From positions 4,650,001 through 4,714,000 of the forward strand of contig NZ_CP117522.1 in the NCBI RefSeq assembly GCF_031679605.1: a stretch of DNA of 64,000 nt, written 5' to 3'. Position numbers and translations under genes: made by a program. Every line of letters starts with the position of its first letter. The stretch's first letter is position 1. Of the stretch, positions 1 through 9,891 are shown one piece after another. The notes below the pieces were generated by a model that did not search any database, had not been told where the DNA came from, and saw only the letters and a program-made list of their open reading frames with translations. This stretch comes from Streptomyces luomodiensis. Lineage in GTDB: Bacteria; Actinomycetota; Actinomycetes; Streptomycetales; Streptomycetaceae.

Positions 1-351
1 GGGGCGCGTGCCGCGGGGCACCGAGCCGGTACGGGACCACAGGGCGCGGAACGCAGAGCACCGGGGGTGGCGCGGGACGCAGCCGGTACGGGACCACAAG
101 GCGCGCGGCGCGCGCCGCGAGGCGCTGCGGGGCCGCAAGAGGCGACGTGCGACACGAGCTTCTTCTCGGACAGGGCCTGCCCTAAGACGCGGGCTCAGCC
201 GCAAGCGCAAGCTGAGCCGGAAGGGCGCGGGCTCAGCCGAAGGGCGCGGGGCGCAAGTCCAGCCGAACGCTCGGGCCCGACCCAAAACGCAAAACCAGCC
301 CAAGAAGGCAGGCCCAACCCAGAACGCGGACTCGGCCGAAAGAACGCAGGC
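1..351. repeat. Gene-free region of degenerate short repeats
   Basis: No convincing gene. The 18-mer AGCCGGTACGGGACCACA occurs exactly at 24-41 and 81-98. From about 185 the sequence is built from variants of CTCAGCCGAAGGGCGCGGG and CAGCCGAA. It lies downstream of the DoxX-family gene, whose stop is at 352-354. Open frames across it are products of GC bias and the repeats. Confidence 0.6.
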
Positions 352-2121
352 TCAGCCGAGGAGGCCGCTCAAGGCGGCCTCTTCGGCGGCCGGGTCGGTG
401 TAGCCGTACGTGTTCTCCTCCGGCGGGCCGCCCTCCGGGCCGCCCGCGGACATCCCCCCGCCGGTGCCGCCCAGCGACGGCGGGCCCGCCGTCGCCGTCG
501 GGGCGAGGGGGTGGCGCGGGGAGCGGGAAGTGCTGCCCAGGCCGCTGCGCGGCCGCGAACCGCCGCTCGGGCGGCCGGAGATGCCGGACGCCGACCCCGT
601 CGCGCTCGGCTCCCCGGACGAGGAGGCCGACGCCGAGGCGGACGGCTCGGGGCGGTGCGGCAACCGCTCACGCGGCGACCGCGCACCGGCCGATTCGCCC
701 CCCGTTCCCATCGGCCCGCGCTGCCCGCCGCGCGGGCTCTCCACGGACTGGCTGGGCAGCGGCGAACCGGGCAGGTTGTTCGTCGGCAGATCGCTCGGCT
801 GGGGCGCCTTGACGACCTCCGACGACCGTACGGCGGCGCCCAGCATCGAGCCCATCAGCAGCGTCAGCCCGGCGACCACCATCACCAGCACACTGCCCCG
901 GCGCAGCACCCGGCGCCGCAGCTGCCACAGTTCGGACCGGGGGCCGAGCCGCCGCCACGCCTCGCCGGCGAGCCGGGCGTCCGCCGAGTAGACCGGCGCG
1001 CCCGCGATGATCAGCGGGCTCCAGGCGGCGAGGTAGATGATGTCGGGCGCGTCGTAGACCGGCACCGTACGCCAGCTCACGGTGACGATCAGCGCGGCGG
1101 ACAGCAGCGCGCCGAACGCGGCGGCCAGCCGCTGCCACAGCCCCAGCACGGTGAGCACCCCGACCACGATCTGCAGGAAGGCCACGGTCAGCCCGGCGCC
1201 CACCGGATGCTCCAGCGCCAGGTCGCGCAGCGGCTCGGCGATCGGCCAGGGGTGCAGCGTGCGCAGCCAGGTGACCATCGAACCGCGCTCGCCGCCGTCG
1301 AAGTAGACGGGGTCGGAGAGCTTGCCCATCCCCCCGTAGACGGAGATGAAGCCGAGGAAGATGCGCAGCGGCAGCAGGACGACGCCGAGGTTCATCCGGC
1401 GCCCGGGGTAATAGGCGGCGTGGCGTACGGACTCGGAGTGGCGGCGCGGACGCGGAAGCGTGGCGCGCCGCGACTCGTGCCCGTCGCCGTCGCCCGCGCT
1501 CCGGCCCGACGCGGAGGCCGCGCCGCGCCGCTCCATCCCGGCCGCCCTGGCCACCGCCCTCGCCCCGCCCGGTTCGGCCGTCCCGCCCGCGCCCGTGCCC
1601 ACGCCCGGACGGCGCCGGCCACCGGACCCGGGCACGGTCTCCGTACGGGGGTTGCGGGGGCCGATGACCGTGGGTGCGCCGTCGTCGAAGGCGATCCGCG
1701 GCAGCACCTGGGTGGCGCCCACGTCCTCGGCGGCCTCCCCGGACCGGGCGCGGCCCAGCCCCTCGGACAGGCCGTCAGCCAGCCCGTCGGACGGACTGTC
1801 GGTCAGACCCTCGTGGGAGTACCGCACGGCCTGGAGAAGCCGGGTCGCCGCGGTGTCACCGCCGGGGCGGGTACGGCCGCTCCACACCACGGGCGGCCGG
1901 CGCCGGGCCGCGACCGGAACGCGGGCGAGCCGGGCCGTGTCCGCCAGCGCGCTGCTGACGACCGGGGCGCTGAGCTGCACCCGGAAGCTCGGGGCGTTGA
2001 CGGCGACCTGCGCCGGATCGCACGGCACCTTGGCCATGGTCAGCTGTGGCTCGTCGTCGAACCCCCGCGCGCGTCCCGCCAGGGGCGAAGGCATGCGGGC
2101 TTTTCTGGTCTCCACGCCCAA
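352..2121 (-). CDS. DoxX-family integral membrane protein with long disordered flanks
   Basis: The central part, about residues 243-435, has the DoxX layout: a first hydrophobic helix with LRIFLGFISVYGGMGKL, then helices near 307-325, 330-350 and 358-375, and a fifth hydrophobic stretch near 413-433. The first ~240 residues are Arg/Gly/Ala-rich and polar, presumably cytoplasmic and unstructured. The last ~150 are Ser/Pro/Gly-rich. DoxX proteins are small membrane subunits linked to quinone or thiosulfate oxidation or to redox complexes. The substrate cannot be told from sequence. The length (589 residues) is far above the usual ~150 of the family because of the flanks. An internal ATG at 2037 (MAKVPCD) is a plausible later start. 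The next gene upstream on this strand is rlmB, behind 488 bases of repeat-rich DNA. Confidence 0.75.
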   Translation of the reverse strand: MGVETRKARMPSPLAGRARGFDDEPQLTMAKVPCDPAQVAVNAPSFRVQLSAPVVSSALADTARLARVPVAARRRPPVVWSGRTRPGGDTAATRLLQAVRYSHEGLTDSPSDGLADGLSEGLGRARSGEAAEDVGATQVLPRIAFDDGAPTVIGPRNPRTETVPGSGGRRRPGVGTGAGGTAEPGGARAVARAAGMERRGAASASGRSAGDGDGHESRRATLPRPRRHSESVRHAAYYPGRRMNLGVVLLPLRIFLGFISVYGGMGKLSDPVYFDGGERGSMVTWLRTLHPWPIAEPLRDLALEHPVGAGLTVAFLQIVVGVLTVLGLWQRLAAAFGALLSAALIVTVSWRTVPVYDAPDIIYLAAWSPLIIAGAPVYSADARLAGEAWRRLGPRSELWQLRRRVLRRGSVLVMVVAGLTLLMGSMLGAAVRSSEVVKAPQPSDLPTNNLPGSPLPSQSVESPRGGQRGPMGTGGESAGARSPRERLPHRPEPSASASASSSGEPSATGSASGISGRPSGGSRPRSGLGSTSRSPRHPLAPTATAGPPSLGGTGGGMSAGGPEGGPPEENTYGYTDPAAEEAALSGLLG

Positions 2122-2609
2122 CTAACCGAGTGACGGACGGGAAAGACACTGCCGGGGACGCCCCGATCTGTCCGAGGCCCGTCAAGATCATCACCCGGAG
2201 GACAAACCCGGCCCGGAGCCCCCGGAACCGGCGCACACCCGCACCGAGACACCAGGGCACCCCACGGCCGACCACGCCAAGCCGCCAGGCTCAAGCCGCA
2301 CGCCGCACACACGCCGCCACGCCGCCAGCATTCCGGCCAGGGGCCCGCCCGGCCCGCGCCGGGCCCGCCAGCCCGCACGGGCACCGCACCGCACCACACC
2401 GGGACACCCGACACCCCCGGCCGCATTGCCACCGCCCCCCGGCCGACCACTGCCCGGCCCGCGCCGGGGCCACCACTCAGCCCGCACGCGCACCGCACCG
2501 GGACACCAGGGCGCCCCACGGCCGTACCGCCACCGCACCGGCCGCCCCACGGCCGACCACCCCAGCCGACAGCGGCACCGGACCCGGACCCACTACACCC
2601 GCGCCCCAC
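2122..2609. repeat. Degenerate direct-repeat intergenic region
   Basis: No gene is supported. A 30-bp unit, GCACCGAGACACCAGGGC followed by ACCCCACGGCCG, at 2241-2270 recurs at 2495-2524 with 28/30 identity. A third related block (GCCCCACGGCCGACCAC) ends at 2560. The intervening DNA is made of shorter variants rich in CGCACCG, GGCCCG and CCGCCA. Open frames here have repetitive Arg/Gly/Pro/Ala content without family features. Confidence 0.6.
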
Positions 2610-3560
2610 CTACGCCCGGCGGCGCGCCGCCTCGTAGAGGACGACGCCCGCCGCCACGCCCGCGTTCAGCGACTCCGCGCCGCCCGGCATCGGAATCCGC
2701 ACCCGCAGGTCGCAGGTCTCGCCCACCAGCCGCGACAGCCCCTTCCCCTCACTGCCGACGACGATCACGACCGGGCCGTCCAGCACCTCGAGGTCCTGGA
2801 GCTCGACATCGCCGTCCGCCGCCAGCCCGATCACCGTCAGGCCCGCCTTCTGGTAGGTCTCCAGCGTCCGGGTGAGGTTGGTCGCGCGGGCGACCGGGGT
2901 GCGGGCGGCGGTGCCCGCGGAGGTCTTCCAGGCGCCCGCGGTCATCCCGGCCGCGCGCCGCTCCGGCACGACCACGCCGTGGCCGCCGAAGGCGGACACC
3001 GAGCGGACCACGGCGCCCAGGTTGCGCGGGTCGGTGACGCCGTCGAGGGCGACGATCAGCGGGTCCTCGCCGTCGTCGAAGGCGGCCGCGCTCAGGTCCT
3101 CGGGGTGGGCGTACTCGTACGGCGGGACCTGGAGCACCAGGCCCTGGTGGTTCAGGCCGTTCGTCATCCGGTCCAGCTCGGGCTTGGGCGCCTCCATGAG
3201 GTGGATGCCGCCGCGGTCGGCGGCGAGCTTCAGCGCCTCGCGCACCCGGTCGTCGCTGTCGATGAACTGCTGGACATACAGGGTGTTGGCCGGAACGCCC
3301 TCGCGCAGCGCCTCGACCACCGGGTTACGGCCCACCACCAGCTCGTTCGAGCCCTTGCCGCCGCGGCGCGGGGCCGGGCGCTTGGCGGCCTGGCGGGCGC
3401 GGGCGTTGGCGGCCCGCTGCTTCACGTGGCCCTTGCGCATCTCGGCGGGCGGGGTGGGCCCCTTGCCCTCGAGGGCGCGGCGCCGCTTCCCTCCGCTGCC
3501 GACCGTCGCGCCCTTCTTGTTGGCGGTACGGCGGTTCCTGCGCTGGCTGTTGCCGGCCAT
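2610..3560 (-). CDS. rlmB: 23S rRNA (guanosine-2251 2'-O)-methyltransferase RlmB-like (TrmH/SpoU family)
   Basis: SAM-dependent 2'-O-methylation of a ribose in 23S rRNA, cytoplasmic. The first ~70 residues are a Lys/Arg-rich RNA-binding extension that is common in actinobacterial members. An L30e-like substrate-binding domain follows (about 75-150), starting at [14 protein letters not shown]. The C-terminal SPOUT knot domain shows the three SpoU motifs: [18 protein letters not shown] and [15 protein letters not shown]. Length 316 is normal for actinobacteria. It lies 164 bases downstream of cysS on the same strand, the usual cysS-rlmB order. Methylation at exactly G2251 is assumed from the family; a paralogous SpoU target cannot be excluded. 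Confidence 0.92.
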   Translation of the reverse strand: MAGNSQRRNRRTANKKGATVGSGGKRRRALEGKGPTPPAEMRKGHVKQRAANARARQAAKRPAPRRGGKGSNELVVGRNPVVEALREGVPANTLYVQQFIDSDDRVREALKLAADRGGIHLMEAPKPELDRMTNGLNHQGLVLQVPPYEYAHPEDLSAAAFDDGEDPLIVALDGVTDPRNLGAVVRSVSAFGGHGVVVPERRAAGMTAGAWKTSAGTAARTPVARATNLTRTLETYQKAGLTVIGLAADGDVELQDLEVLDGPVVIVVGSEGKGLSRLVGETCDLRVRIPMPGGAESLNAGVAAGVVLYEAARRRA

Positions 3561-3724
3561 GAATGGTCACCTGTCTCTTCACTGCTCAGCGCTGCTCAGC
3601 AAGCGGCTCGAACGTCGAACGTCGCACACCCGATCGAACACGGTCGTGTGTGTGCGGTTGTACGGTCACAAGTGTGCCGTCCGGGGCGCCGGGCGGCGCA
3701 ACAGGGCAGGTCGAGGCCAGGGCC

Positions 3725-5122
<1,398 letters not shown>

Positions 5123-5274
5123 GCATCAAGGGTAGTGGGAAGTGAACGGTGCCCTGTGCAGCTTCCGCCGCGTGGACACAGAAGCGTGACACTCGGGACG
5201 CTACGGTCGCCTCTCCCCGATTTCCGCCGATCCCCTGGAGGCCGATCCTCCCGTGGGGCGGACCGTTCGGACCG

Positions 5275-5856
5275 TCACCGCCGGAACACCAGCGCCGTCG
5301 CGATCGCCGCGAGGCCCTCGGCGCGCCCCGTCAGCCCCAGGCCGTCCGTGGTCGTACCGGACACCGAGACAGGGGCTCCCACCGCCGCCGTCAGCGCCTT
5401 CGTCGCCTCCTCGCGCCGCTTGCCGATCTTGGGGCGTACGCCGATCACCTGGATCGCCACATTGCCGATCCCGAAGCCCGCGTCCCGGACGATCCGGGCC
5501 GCCTCGCCCAGCAGAGTGGTGCCGGCGGCACCGGACCACTCGGGGCGGTCGGTGCCGAAGTGGGCGCCGAGATCGCCGAGCCCGGCGGCGGAGAACAGCG
5601 CGTCACAGGCAGCATGGGCGGCCACGTCGCCGTCCGAGTGGCCGGCCAGTCCGTACTCCTCGCCCTCCCACAGCAGCCCGGCGCACCACAGCTCACGGCC
5701 CTTCTCGAAGGCGTGCACATCGGTGCCGATGCCCACCAGGGGGAGCACCACCGCGCCGGAAGCCACCGCCTCGGAAACCACTGCCTCCGAAGCCTTCGCG
5801 CCAGAAGCCTTCGCATCAGAGGCCTTCGCGCCAGAAGCCTTCGCGTCAGAAGCCAT
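5275..5856 (-). CDS. ispF: 2-C-methyl-D-erythritol 2,4-cyclodiphosphate synthase with repeat-expanded N-terminus
   Basis: MEP-pathway enzyme releasing CMP to form ME-cPP. The core begins at [12 protein letters not shown] (metal-binding Asp and His), continues with [24 protein letters not shown] (third metal ligand) and ends with [14 protein letters not shown], all diagnostic. The core is normal length (~157 aa). About 37 extra N-terminal residues are an Ala/Ser/Lys repeat (AKASG and AKASD units) encoded by a 15-bp tandem repeat at about 5785-5850. The annotated ATG overlaps the ispD 3' end by 11 nt. GTG codons at 5748-5751 would remove the extension, so the start is uncertain. IspD and IspF act in the same pathway and are probably co-translated. 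Confidence 0.93.
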   Translation of the reverse strand: MASDAKASGAKASDAKASGAKASEAVVSEAVASGAVVLPLVGIGTDVHAFEKGRELWCAGLLWEGEEYGLAGHSDGDVAAHAACDALFSAAGLGDLGAHFGTDRPEWSGAAGTTLLGEAARIVRDAGFGIGNVAIQVIGVRPKIGKRREEATKALTAAVGAPVSVSGTTTDGLGLTGRAEGLAAIATALVFRR

Positions 5857-6640
5857 CGTTCGCCCTCCTGCGGGCCAGAACCGCCTCGGCCAGCACCAGA
5901 TCCAGCGGCCGGGTCACCTTGAACGCCTCCTCGTGGCCGGGGACGACCACGACCTCGACGCCGAGCCGCTCCACCATGCCCGCGTCGTCCGTCGCGCCCT
6001 CGCCCTCCAGGGCGACCTTCTCGTGCGCGGCCACGAGCGTGGCGCGGTCGAAGCCCTGCGGGGTCTGGACGGCGCGCAGCAGGGCGCGCTCGGGGGTGCC
6101 GACGACCGGCTCGGGCTCACCGGCCCGCTCCCCGATGCGCGGCTCGACCTGCTTCACGGTGTCGGACAGCGGCAGCGCCGGGACGACGGCGGGCGCCCCG
6201 TCCCGTACGGCGGCGACGACCGCGTCCACCGTGTCCACGGGGACCAGCGGACGCGCCGCGTCGTGCACCAGCACGGTGGTCACGGTCTCGGGGACGGCGG
6301 CCAGCCCCTTGCGCACCGACTCCTGGCGGGTCTCGCCGCCGGGCACGACGACCACCTCGGTGGTGTCGGTGAGGCTGCCGCTCAGCGGATAGGCGTCCAG
6401 CAGCCGCCGCACCTCGTCGGCGCCGTCCGGCGGGGCGACCACGACGACGAGGGAGACGGAGCGGGATCCGGCCATCGCCCGTACCGCGTGGACCAGCATC
6501 GGGGTGCCGTTCAGCGGGCGCAGCGCCTTGGGGGCGCCCGGCCCCAGCCGCACTCCGCGGCCCGCGGCGGGGATCACGGCGGCGGTGCGGGCGGGGCGCC
6601 CGGACGCGGCGGAATCGCCGCGATCCGGACGTGCGGACAT
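5846..6640 (-). CDS. ispD: 2-C-methyl-D-erythritol 4-phosphate cytidylyltransferase
   Basis: Transfers CMP from CTP to MEP, the third step of non-mevalonate isoprenoid synthesis. The nucleotide-binding loop is [21 protein letters not shown], beginning ~18 residues in. Later motifs are [10 protein letters not shown] (metal/substrate Asp) and [13 protein letters not shown] chose the ATG at 6640 ([10 protein letters not shown]), giving 264 residues. The longer open frame to 6868 adds Cys/Arg-rich sequence unlike the family. It overlaps ispF by 11 nt and lies downstream of carD, a common actinobacterial order. Confidence 0.94.
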   Translation of the reverse strand: MSARPDRGDSAASGRPARTAAVIPAAGRGVRLGPGAPKALRPLNGTPMLVHAVRAMAGSRSVSLVVVVAPPDGADEVRRLLDAYPLSGSLTDTTEVVVVPGGETRQESVRKGLAAVPETVTTVLVHDAARPLVPVDTVDAVVAAVRDGAPAVVPALPLSDTVKQVEPRIGERAGEPEPVVGTPERALLRAVQTPQGFDRATLVAAHEKVALEGEGATDDAGMVERLGVEVVVVPGHEEAFKVTRPLDLVLAEAVLARRRANDGF

Positions 6641-6940
6641 TGAGTTGGCGTTCAGGTTTGCTTCCTCAGCCGAAGTGGGTATGGCCACAGCGTGCCGGGC
6701 GCGATGCCCCGACCGGCCCCTTCCGTGACGACTGGTCGAGCCAGCTGCCCGGGCCCGGCACACTTCGCACCGCGCGGGGTGGCGCGGCGGCGGGCACCGG
6801 CACCGGGTGCCGGAGAAGCACCCGGAGCACAGGGTTTCGGAGGAGCACAGCGTTCGGCACGCAGACATGCCGCAGCGCCCGGCGACAGACGACTAACGGG
6901 AATCAGGTCTGAGTCACTCGGGCACCGCGGCATGGAGATG
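6641..6940. other. ispD-carD intergenic region with palindrome and short direct repeat
   Basis: No gene seen. There is a perfect palindrome, CCGGCACC-G-GGTGCCGG, at 6797-6813. Next to it is a short direct repeat: GGAGCACAGGGTTTCGG at 6824-6840 and GGAGCACAGCGTTCGG at 6842-6857. The palindrome lies ~130 nt past the carD stop and upstream of ispD. It could be a terminator for carD or an operator for ispDF; sequence alone does not decide. Confidence 0.4.
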
Positions 6941-7423
6941 TCAGGACGCGAGAACCTCGTCGAGCAGGGCCTCGGCCTTGTCCTCGTTGGTGCTCTCGGC
7001 GAGAGCGAGTTCGCTCACCAGGATCTGGCGGGCCTTGGCGAGCATCCGCTTCTCCCCGGCGGAGAGTCCGCGCTCACGCTCTCGGCGCCACAGGTCACGC
7101 ACGACCTCGGCGACCTTGATCACATCGCCGGAGGCGAGCTTCTCGAGATTTGCCTTGTAGCGACGGGACCAGTTCGTCGGCTCTTCCGCATACGGCGCAC
7201 GCAGCACCTCGAAGACCCGATCCAGCCCGTCCTGGCCGACCACATCACGCACACCGACGAACTCCGCATTGTCCGCCGGCACACGAACCGTCAGGTCACC
7301 CTGAGCGACCTTCAGCACCAAGTAGGTCTTGTCCACGCCTTTGATCTGGCGAGTTTCGATGGCCTCGATCAGCGCGGCCCCGTGATGGGGATAGACCACG
7401 GTGTCGCCAACCTTGAACGTCAT
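6941..7423 (-). CDS. carD: CarD-family RNA polymerase-binding regulator
   Basis: Global regulator that binds the RNA polymerase beta subunit and stabilises open complexes, notably at rRNA promoters. The N-terminal RNAP-interaction (Tudor-like) domain runs from [20 protein letters not shown] to about residue 60. The C-terminal helical DNA-binding domain includes [21 protein letters not shown] and [12 protein letters not shown], which carry the Trp and basic residues typical of the family ([17 protein letters not shown]). At 160 residues it is the usual size. The start is ATG with upstream AAGGGGTACC. It stands alone, with 670 bases of gene-free DNA upstream. Confidence 0.95.
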   Translation of the reverse strand: MTFKVGDTVVYPHHGAALIEAIETRQIKGVDKTYLVLKVAQGDLTVRVPADNAEFVGVRDVVGQDGLDRVFEVLRAPYAEEPTNWSRRYKANLEKLASGDVIKVAEVVRDLWRRERERGLSAGEKRMLAKARQILVSELALAESTNEDKAEALLDEVLAS

Positions 7424-8093
7424 GTGACAGGTACCCCTTCCGTGGCTATCCAGGGTAACACGGGAACGCCTTCTTCTGAATGGCGTTTTCGCAGGTCAGG
7501 GCATATCTCGGGGCTTGACAAGTGCGGCAGGAACGTGCTGCGCGGGGCCTGCGGAACCGGGTATTCGCAGGTGGGAGCGGCTGTCCGGGCGCCCGGAAAC
7601 CCGCCCGATACCCGCCCGGAGAAGCCCGGCCGAGTGGCCGTACGTCCCGTTTTGCCGGAGTCCGGTCGATGGACTTCCGCTACTCCGTTCGGATCAGGAG
7701 CGAGCGATCCGGCCCCGATTCACGAATTGATCACAACGTTCATCCAGCGTTGATGGCGACGTTGATCGCGGGGCTGATCGCGAGTTGATCGCGGCGTTGA
7801 TCGCGCGGTTGATCACGCGGCGCGGATCAAGTCTGTGATCAATTCTCGGACATGCATGGATTCCTTACCGATAATCTCCCGCGCCGCCGGTCGAGTCGAT
7901 ATTCGGGATGGTGCCCGGATGGTGTCGGGACGGCGCCGACGGGCCCCGTAACGCACGCCGGAACCGGCATCGGACGGGCATGCCCCCGGGGGCGGATCGG
8001 CTTGAGGCGGGTCGGGTGCGGGCCGAAGAGGGCGGATCGGTAATCTAAGCGCGCTGATCCAACCTTTACCTCGTCCTAGGAGATGCCGCCGCC
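7424..8093. other. Gene-free region carrying carD and lipoprotein promoters and a tandem array
   Basis: No coding region. A TTGACA-like -35 element (GGCTTGACAAGT) is near 7511-7522 on the plus strand. The 12-bp GTTGAT array with flanking inverted repeats (7724-7845) is listed separately. A ribosome-binding AGGAG at 8079-8083 serves the lipoprotein gene starting at 8094. Confidence 0.5.
7724..7845. repeat. Six-copy 12-bp GTTGAT tandem array bracketed by a perfect 12-bp inverted repeat
   Basis: Units run from 7749 to 7819: GTTGATGGCGAC, GTTGATCGCGGG, GCTGATCGCGA (11 nt), GTTGATCGCGGC, GTTGATCGCGCG, GTTGATCACGCG. GAATTGATCACA at 7724-7735 and its exact reverse complement TGTGATCAATTC at 7834-7845 bracket the array. 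It lies about 300 nt upstream of carD and about 250 nt upstream of the lipoprotein gene. Function unknown. The phased TGATC cores could be a multi-site operator or a recombination or structural element. Confidence 0.75.
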
Positions 8094-8795
8094 GTGAGCA
8101 GCAGCCTTCGACGCGGCGCCCTCGCCGCAGCCGCCATCGTGGTCTCGGTCGCCCCGCTCTCCGCCTGCGGAGCCGGTAACGACGCGCAGACGCTGGAGGT
8201 CAAGCCCGACAACGCGGCCACCGCTGTCGGCGATATCAAGATCCAGAATGCCACTGTGGTGACCCAGCCGGATCGCACGGCGAAGGGCCCGGCCGTCGTC
8301 ACCGGCCGGCTCTTCAACAACGGCAAGGAGGACCAGACCGTCAAGGCCATCACCCTCGCCGGCAGCAGTGCGCGGGTGAAGATCTCCCCGCCCAAGGGCA
8401 AGACCGGCCCGGTCGTCGTCCCGAAGGGCGGCTCGGTGGCCTTCGGCGGCGAGGGCAACGCCTCCGCTGTCATCAGCGACGGGCGCGAGGCCGCCAGGGA
8501 CGGCGACGCACAGCGGGTCGTGTTCGACCTCAGCTCCACCGGCAAGGTCCAGATCACCGCGTTCGTCGTCCCGGCGACGAGCTACTTCGAGGGCTGGGGC
8601 CCGACCGAGCTGCCGACCGCGAAGCCGTCGGCCCCGACGCCCGGCGGATCGAAGAGCGGTACGCCCAGCGGCACCCCGACCGGCTCGGCGAGCGACAACC
8701 CGGGCGGTAAGCCGAGCAACACGCCGAGCGGCGGAGCCACCACCGGCACGTCGAACGGCGTCGCGACGGGCGAGCCGGACCCGAACAACGGCTGA
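8094..8795 (+). CDS. Putative lipoprotein, Ser/Thr/Pro/Gly-rich tail
   Basis: Secreted, membrane-anchored protein of unknown role. N-terminus RRGALAAAAIVVSVAPLSACG is a lipoprotein signal with lipobox LSAC; the lipidated Cys is about residue 25. The mature part (~30-165) is a single beta-rich domain (IQNATVV, AVVTGRLFNNG, KAITLAGSSARV, VPKGGSVAFGG). This resembles copper-chaperone-like or DUF461-type extracellular domains of Streptomyces, but no His/Met metal motif is obvious. The last ~60 residues (SAPTPGGSKSGTPSG and similar) are low complexity. The start is GTG with AGGAG 11 nt upstream. A strong hairpin follows at 8818-8846. Confidence 0.75.
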   Translation: MSSSLRRGALAAAAIVVSVAPLSACGAGNDAQTLEVKPDNAATAVGDIKIQNATVVTQPDRTAKGPAVVTGRLFNNGKEDQTVKAITLAGSSARVKISPPKGKTGPVVVPKGGSVAFGGEGNASAVISDGREAARDGDAQRVVFDLSSTGKVQITAFVVPATSYFEGWGPTELPTAKPSAPTPGGSKSGTPSGTPTGSASDNPGGKPSNTPSGGATTGTSNGVATGEPDPNNG

Positions 8796-8817
8796 GGGAC
8801 CCCGCGGACACGCGTAA

Positions 8818-8846
8818 GGGCGGCCCCGGAGCTTTCCGGGCCGCCC
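8818..8846. terminator. GC-rich hairpin after lipoprotein gene
   Basis: GGGCGGCCC (8818-8826) pairs with GGGCCGCCC (8838-8846), extended inward by CGG/CCG with one bulged C. It begins 22 nt past the lipoprotein stop. Streptomyces terminators often lack a U tract. Confidence 0.7.
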
Positions 8847-8908
8847 TCACCCATGCCGAGACGCCGGGAGGCAGACCGACCGCGGTACATGCGGCCAACG
8901 GCCGCCGA

Positions 8909-9105
8909 CTCGCACCGCTCGGCCCAGGCGGGCCTCACGGGCTTCGGAACGCCGCGCCGGACTCCGTCCGGCCGGCCTGAACGCCAGGTCCGGAACGAAA
9001 CCCCACCCCGGCGCACCGGGACACCAAGACCGGTTTACGGCTCGAACTTGTAGCCCAGCCCCCGCACCGTCACCAGGTAGCGCGGCGCGCCCGGGTCGGG
9101 CTCGA
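8909..9105 (-). pseudogene. Duplicated 3' end of phoP with its downstream flank
   Basis: Bases 8909-8974 repeat 9125-9190 (62/66 identical), and bases 9019-9105 repeat 9195-9281 (83/87 identical). The second pair carries the last 23 codons and stop of phoP. On the minus strand the extra copy reads EPDPGAPRYLVTVRGLGYKFEP then TAA, the same protein as the true gene. The four differences in this pair are all at third codon positions and silent. The copy has no start and no upstream coding part, so it is a scrap. See the finding on its origin. Confidence 0.85.
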
Positions 9106-9210
9106 ACCCCCTCCCCGTGCATCCCTCGCACCGCTCGGCCCCGGCGGGCCTCACGGGCTTCGAGACGCTGCGCCGGACTCCGTCCGGCCGACCCGGACAC
9201 CAAGACCGGT

Positions 9211-9891
9211 TTACGGCTCGAACTTGTAGCCCAGACCCCGCACCGTCACCAGGTAGCGCGGCGCGCCTGGGTCAGGTTCGATCTTGGCCCGGAGCCGCTT
9301 GACGTGGACGTCGAGGGTTTTCGTGTCGCCCACGTAGTCCGCGCCCCAGACCCGGTCGATCAGCTGCATACGGGTCAGCACCCGGCCCGCGTTGCGCAGC
9401 AGCATCTCCAGCAGGTCGAACTCCTTCAGCGGGAGGTCCACCTTGCCGCCGCCGACCGTGACCACGTGCCGGTCCACGTCCATCCGGACCGGCCCGGCCT
9501 CCAGGGCGGCGGGGGTGACCTCCTCCGGCTCACCGCGGCGGCGCAGGACGGCTCTGATCCGGGCGACCAGTTCGCGCGAGGAGAAGGGCTTGGTCACGTA
9601 GTCGTCGGCGCCTATCTCCAGACCGACCACCTTGTCGATCTCGCTGTCCTTGGCGGTCACCATGATCACCGGGACATTGGACCGGCCGCGCAGCTGACGG
9701 CAGACCTCCGTACCGGGCAGGCCGGGCAGCATCAGGTCGAGGAGCACCAGGTCGGCGCCGTTCCGCTCGAACTCGTCGAGACCCTCGGGGCCGGTCGTCG
9801 CGATGGCGACCTCGAATCCCTCCTTGCGAAGCATGTACGACAGTGCGTCGCTGAACGATTCCTCGTCCTCGACGACCAGAACTCGGGTCAC
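9211..9891 (-). CDS. phoP: Phosphate response regulator PhoP (OmpR/PhoB family)
   Basis: Master regulator of phosphate starvation in Streptomyces; it binds GTTCACC direct repeats. Receiver domain residues 1-115: acidic pocket VVEDEESF, phospho-acceptor Asp in LVLLDLMLPG (~residue 52), MVTAKDSE, and Lys in DYVTKPFSSRE. The winged-helix effector follows from ~125 to the end (LPLKEFDLLEMLLRNAGRV, RLRAKIEPDPGAPRYLVTVRG). Length 226, full. The ATG overlaps the phoR stop by 4 nt, so the two are translationally coupled. Divergent phoU and two PHO boxes lie beyond phoR. A second copy of its 3' end lies just downstream. Confidence 0.96.
   Translation of the reverse strand: MTRVLVVEDEESFSDALSYMLRKEGFEVAIATTGPEGLDEFERNGADLVLLDLMLPGLPGTEVCRQLRGRSNVPVIMVTAKDSEIDKVVGLEIGADDYVTKPFSSRELVARIRAVLRRRGEPEEVTPAALEAGPVRMDVDRHVVTVGGGKVDLPLKEFDLLEMLLRNAGRVLTRMQLIDRVWGADYVGDTKTLDVHVKRLRAKIEPDPGAPRYLVTVRGLGYKFEP

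Noticed and set aside
67..2133. 688-codon plus-strand frame opposite the DoxX gene
   Set aside because: Arg/Gly/Pro/Ala-rich translation without any family; it is antisense to a protein with clear membrane helices.
6641..6868. N-terminal extension of IspD to the ATG at 6868
   Set aside because: Cys/Arg-rich residues unlike the family; the ATG at 6640 gives the normal length.
7749..7819. CRISPR-like array
   Set aside because: Units are contiguous 12-mers with no spacers and no cas genes nearby; the same applies to 12976-13045.
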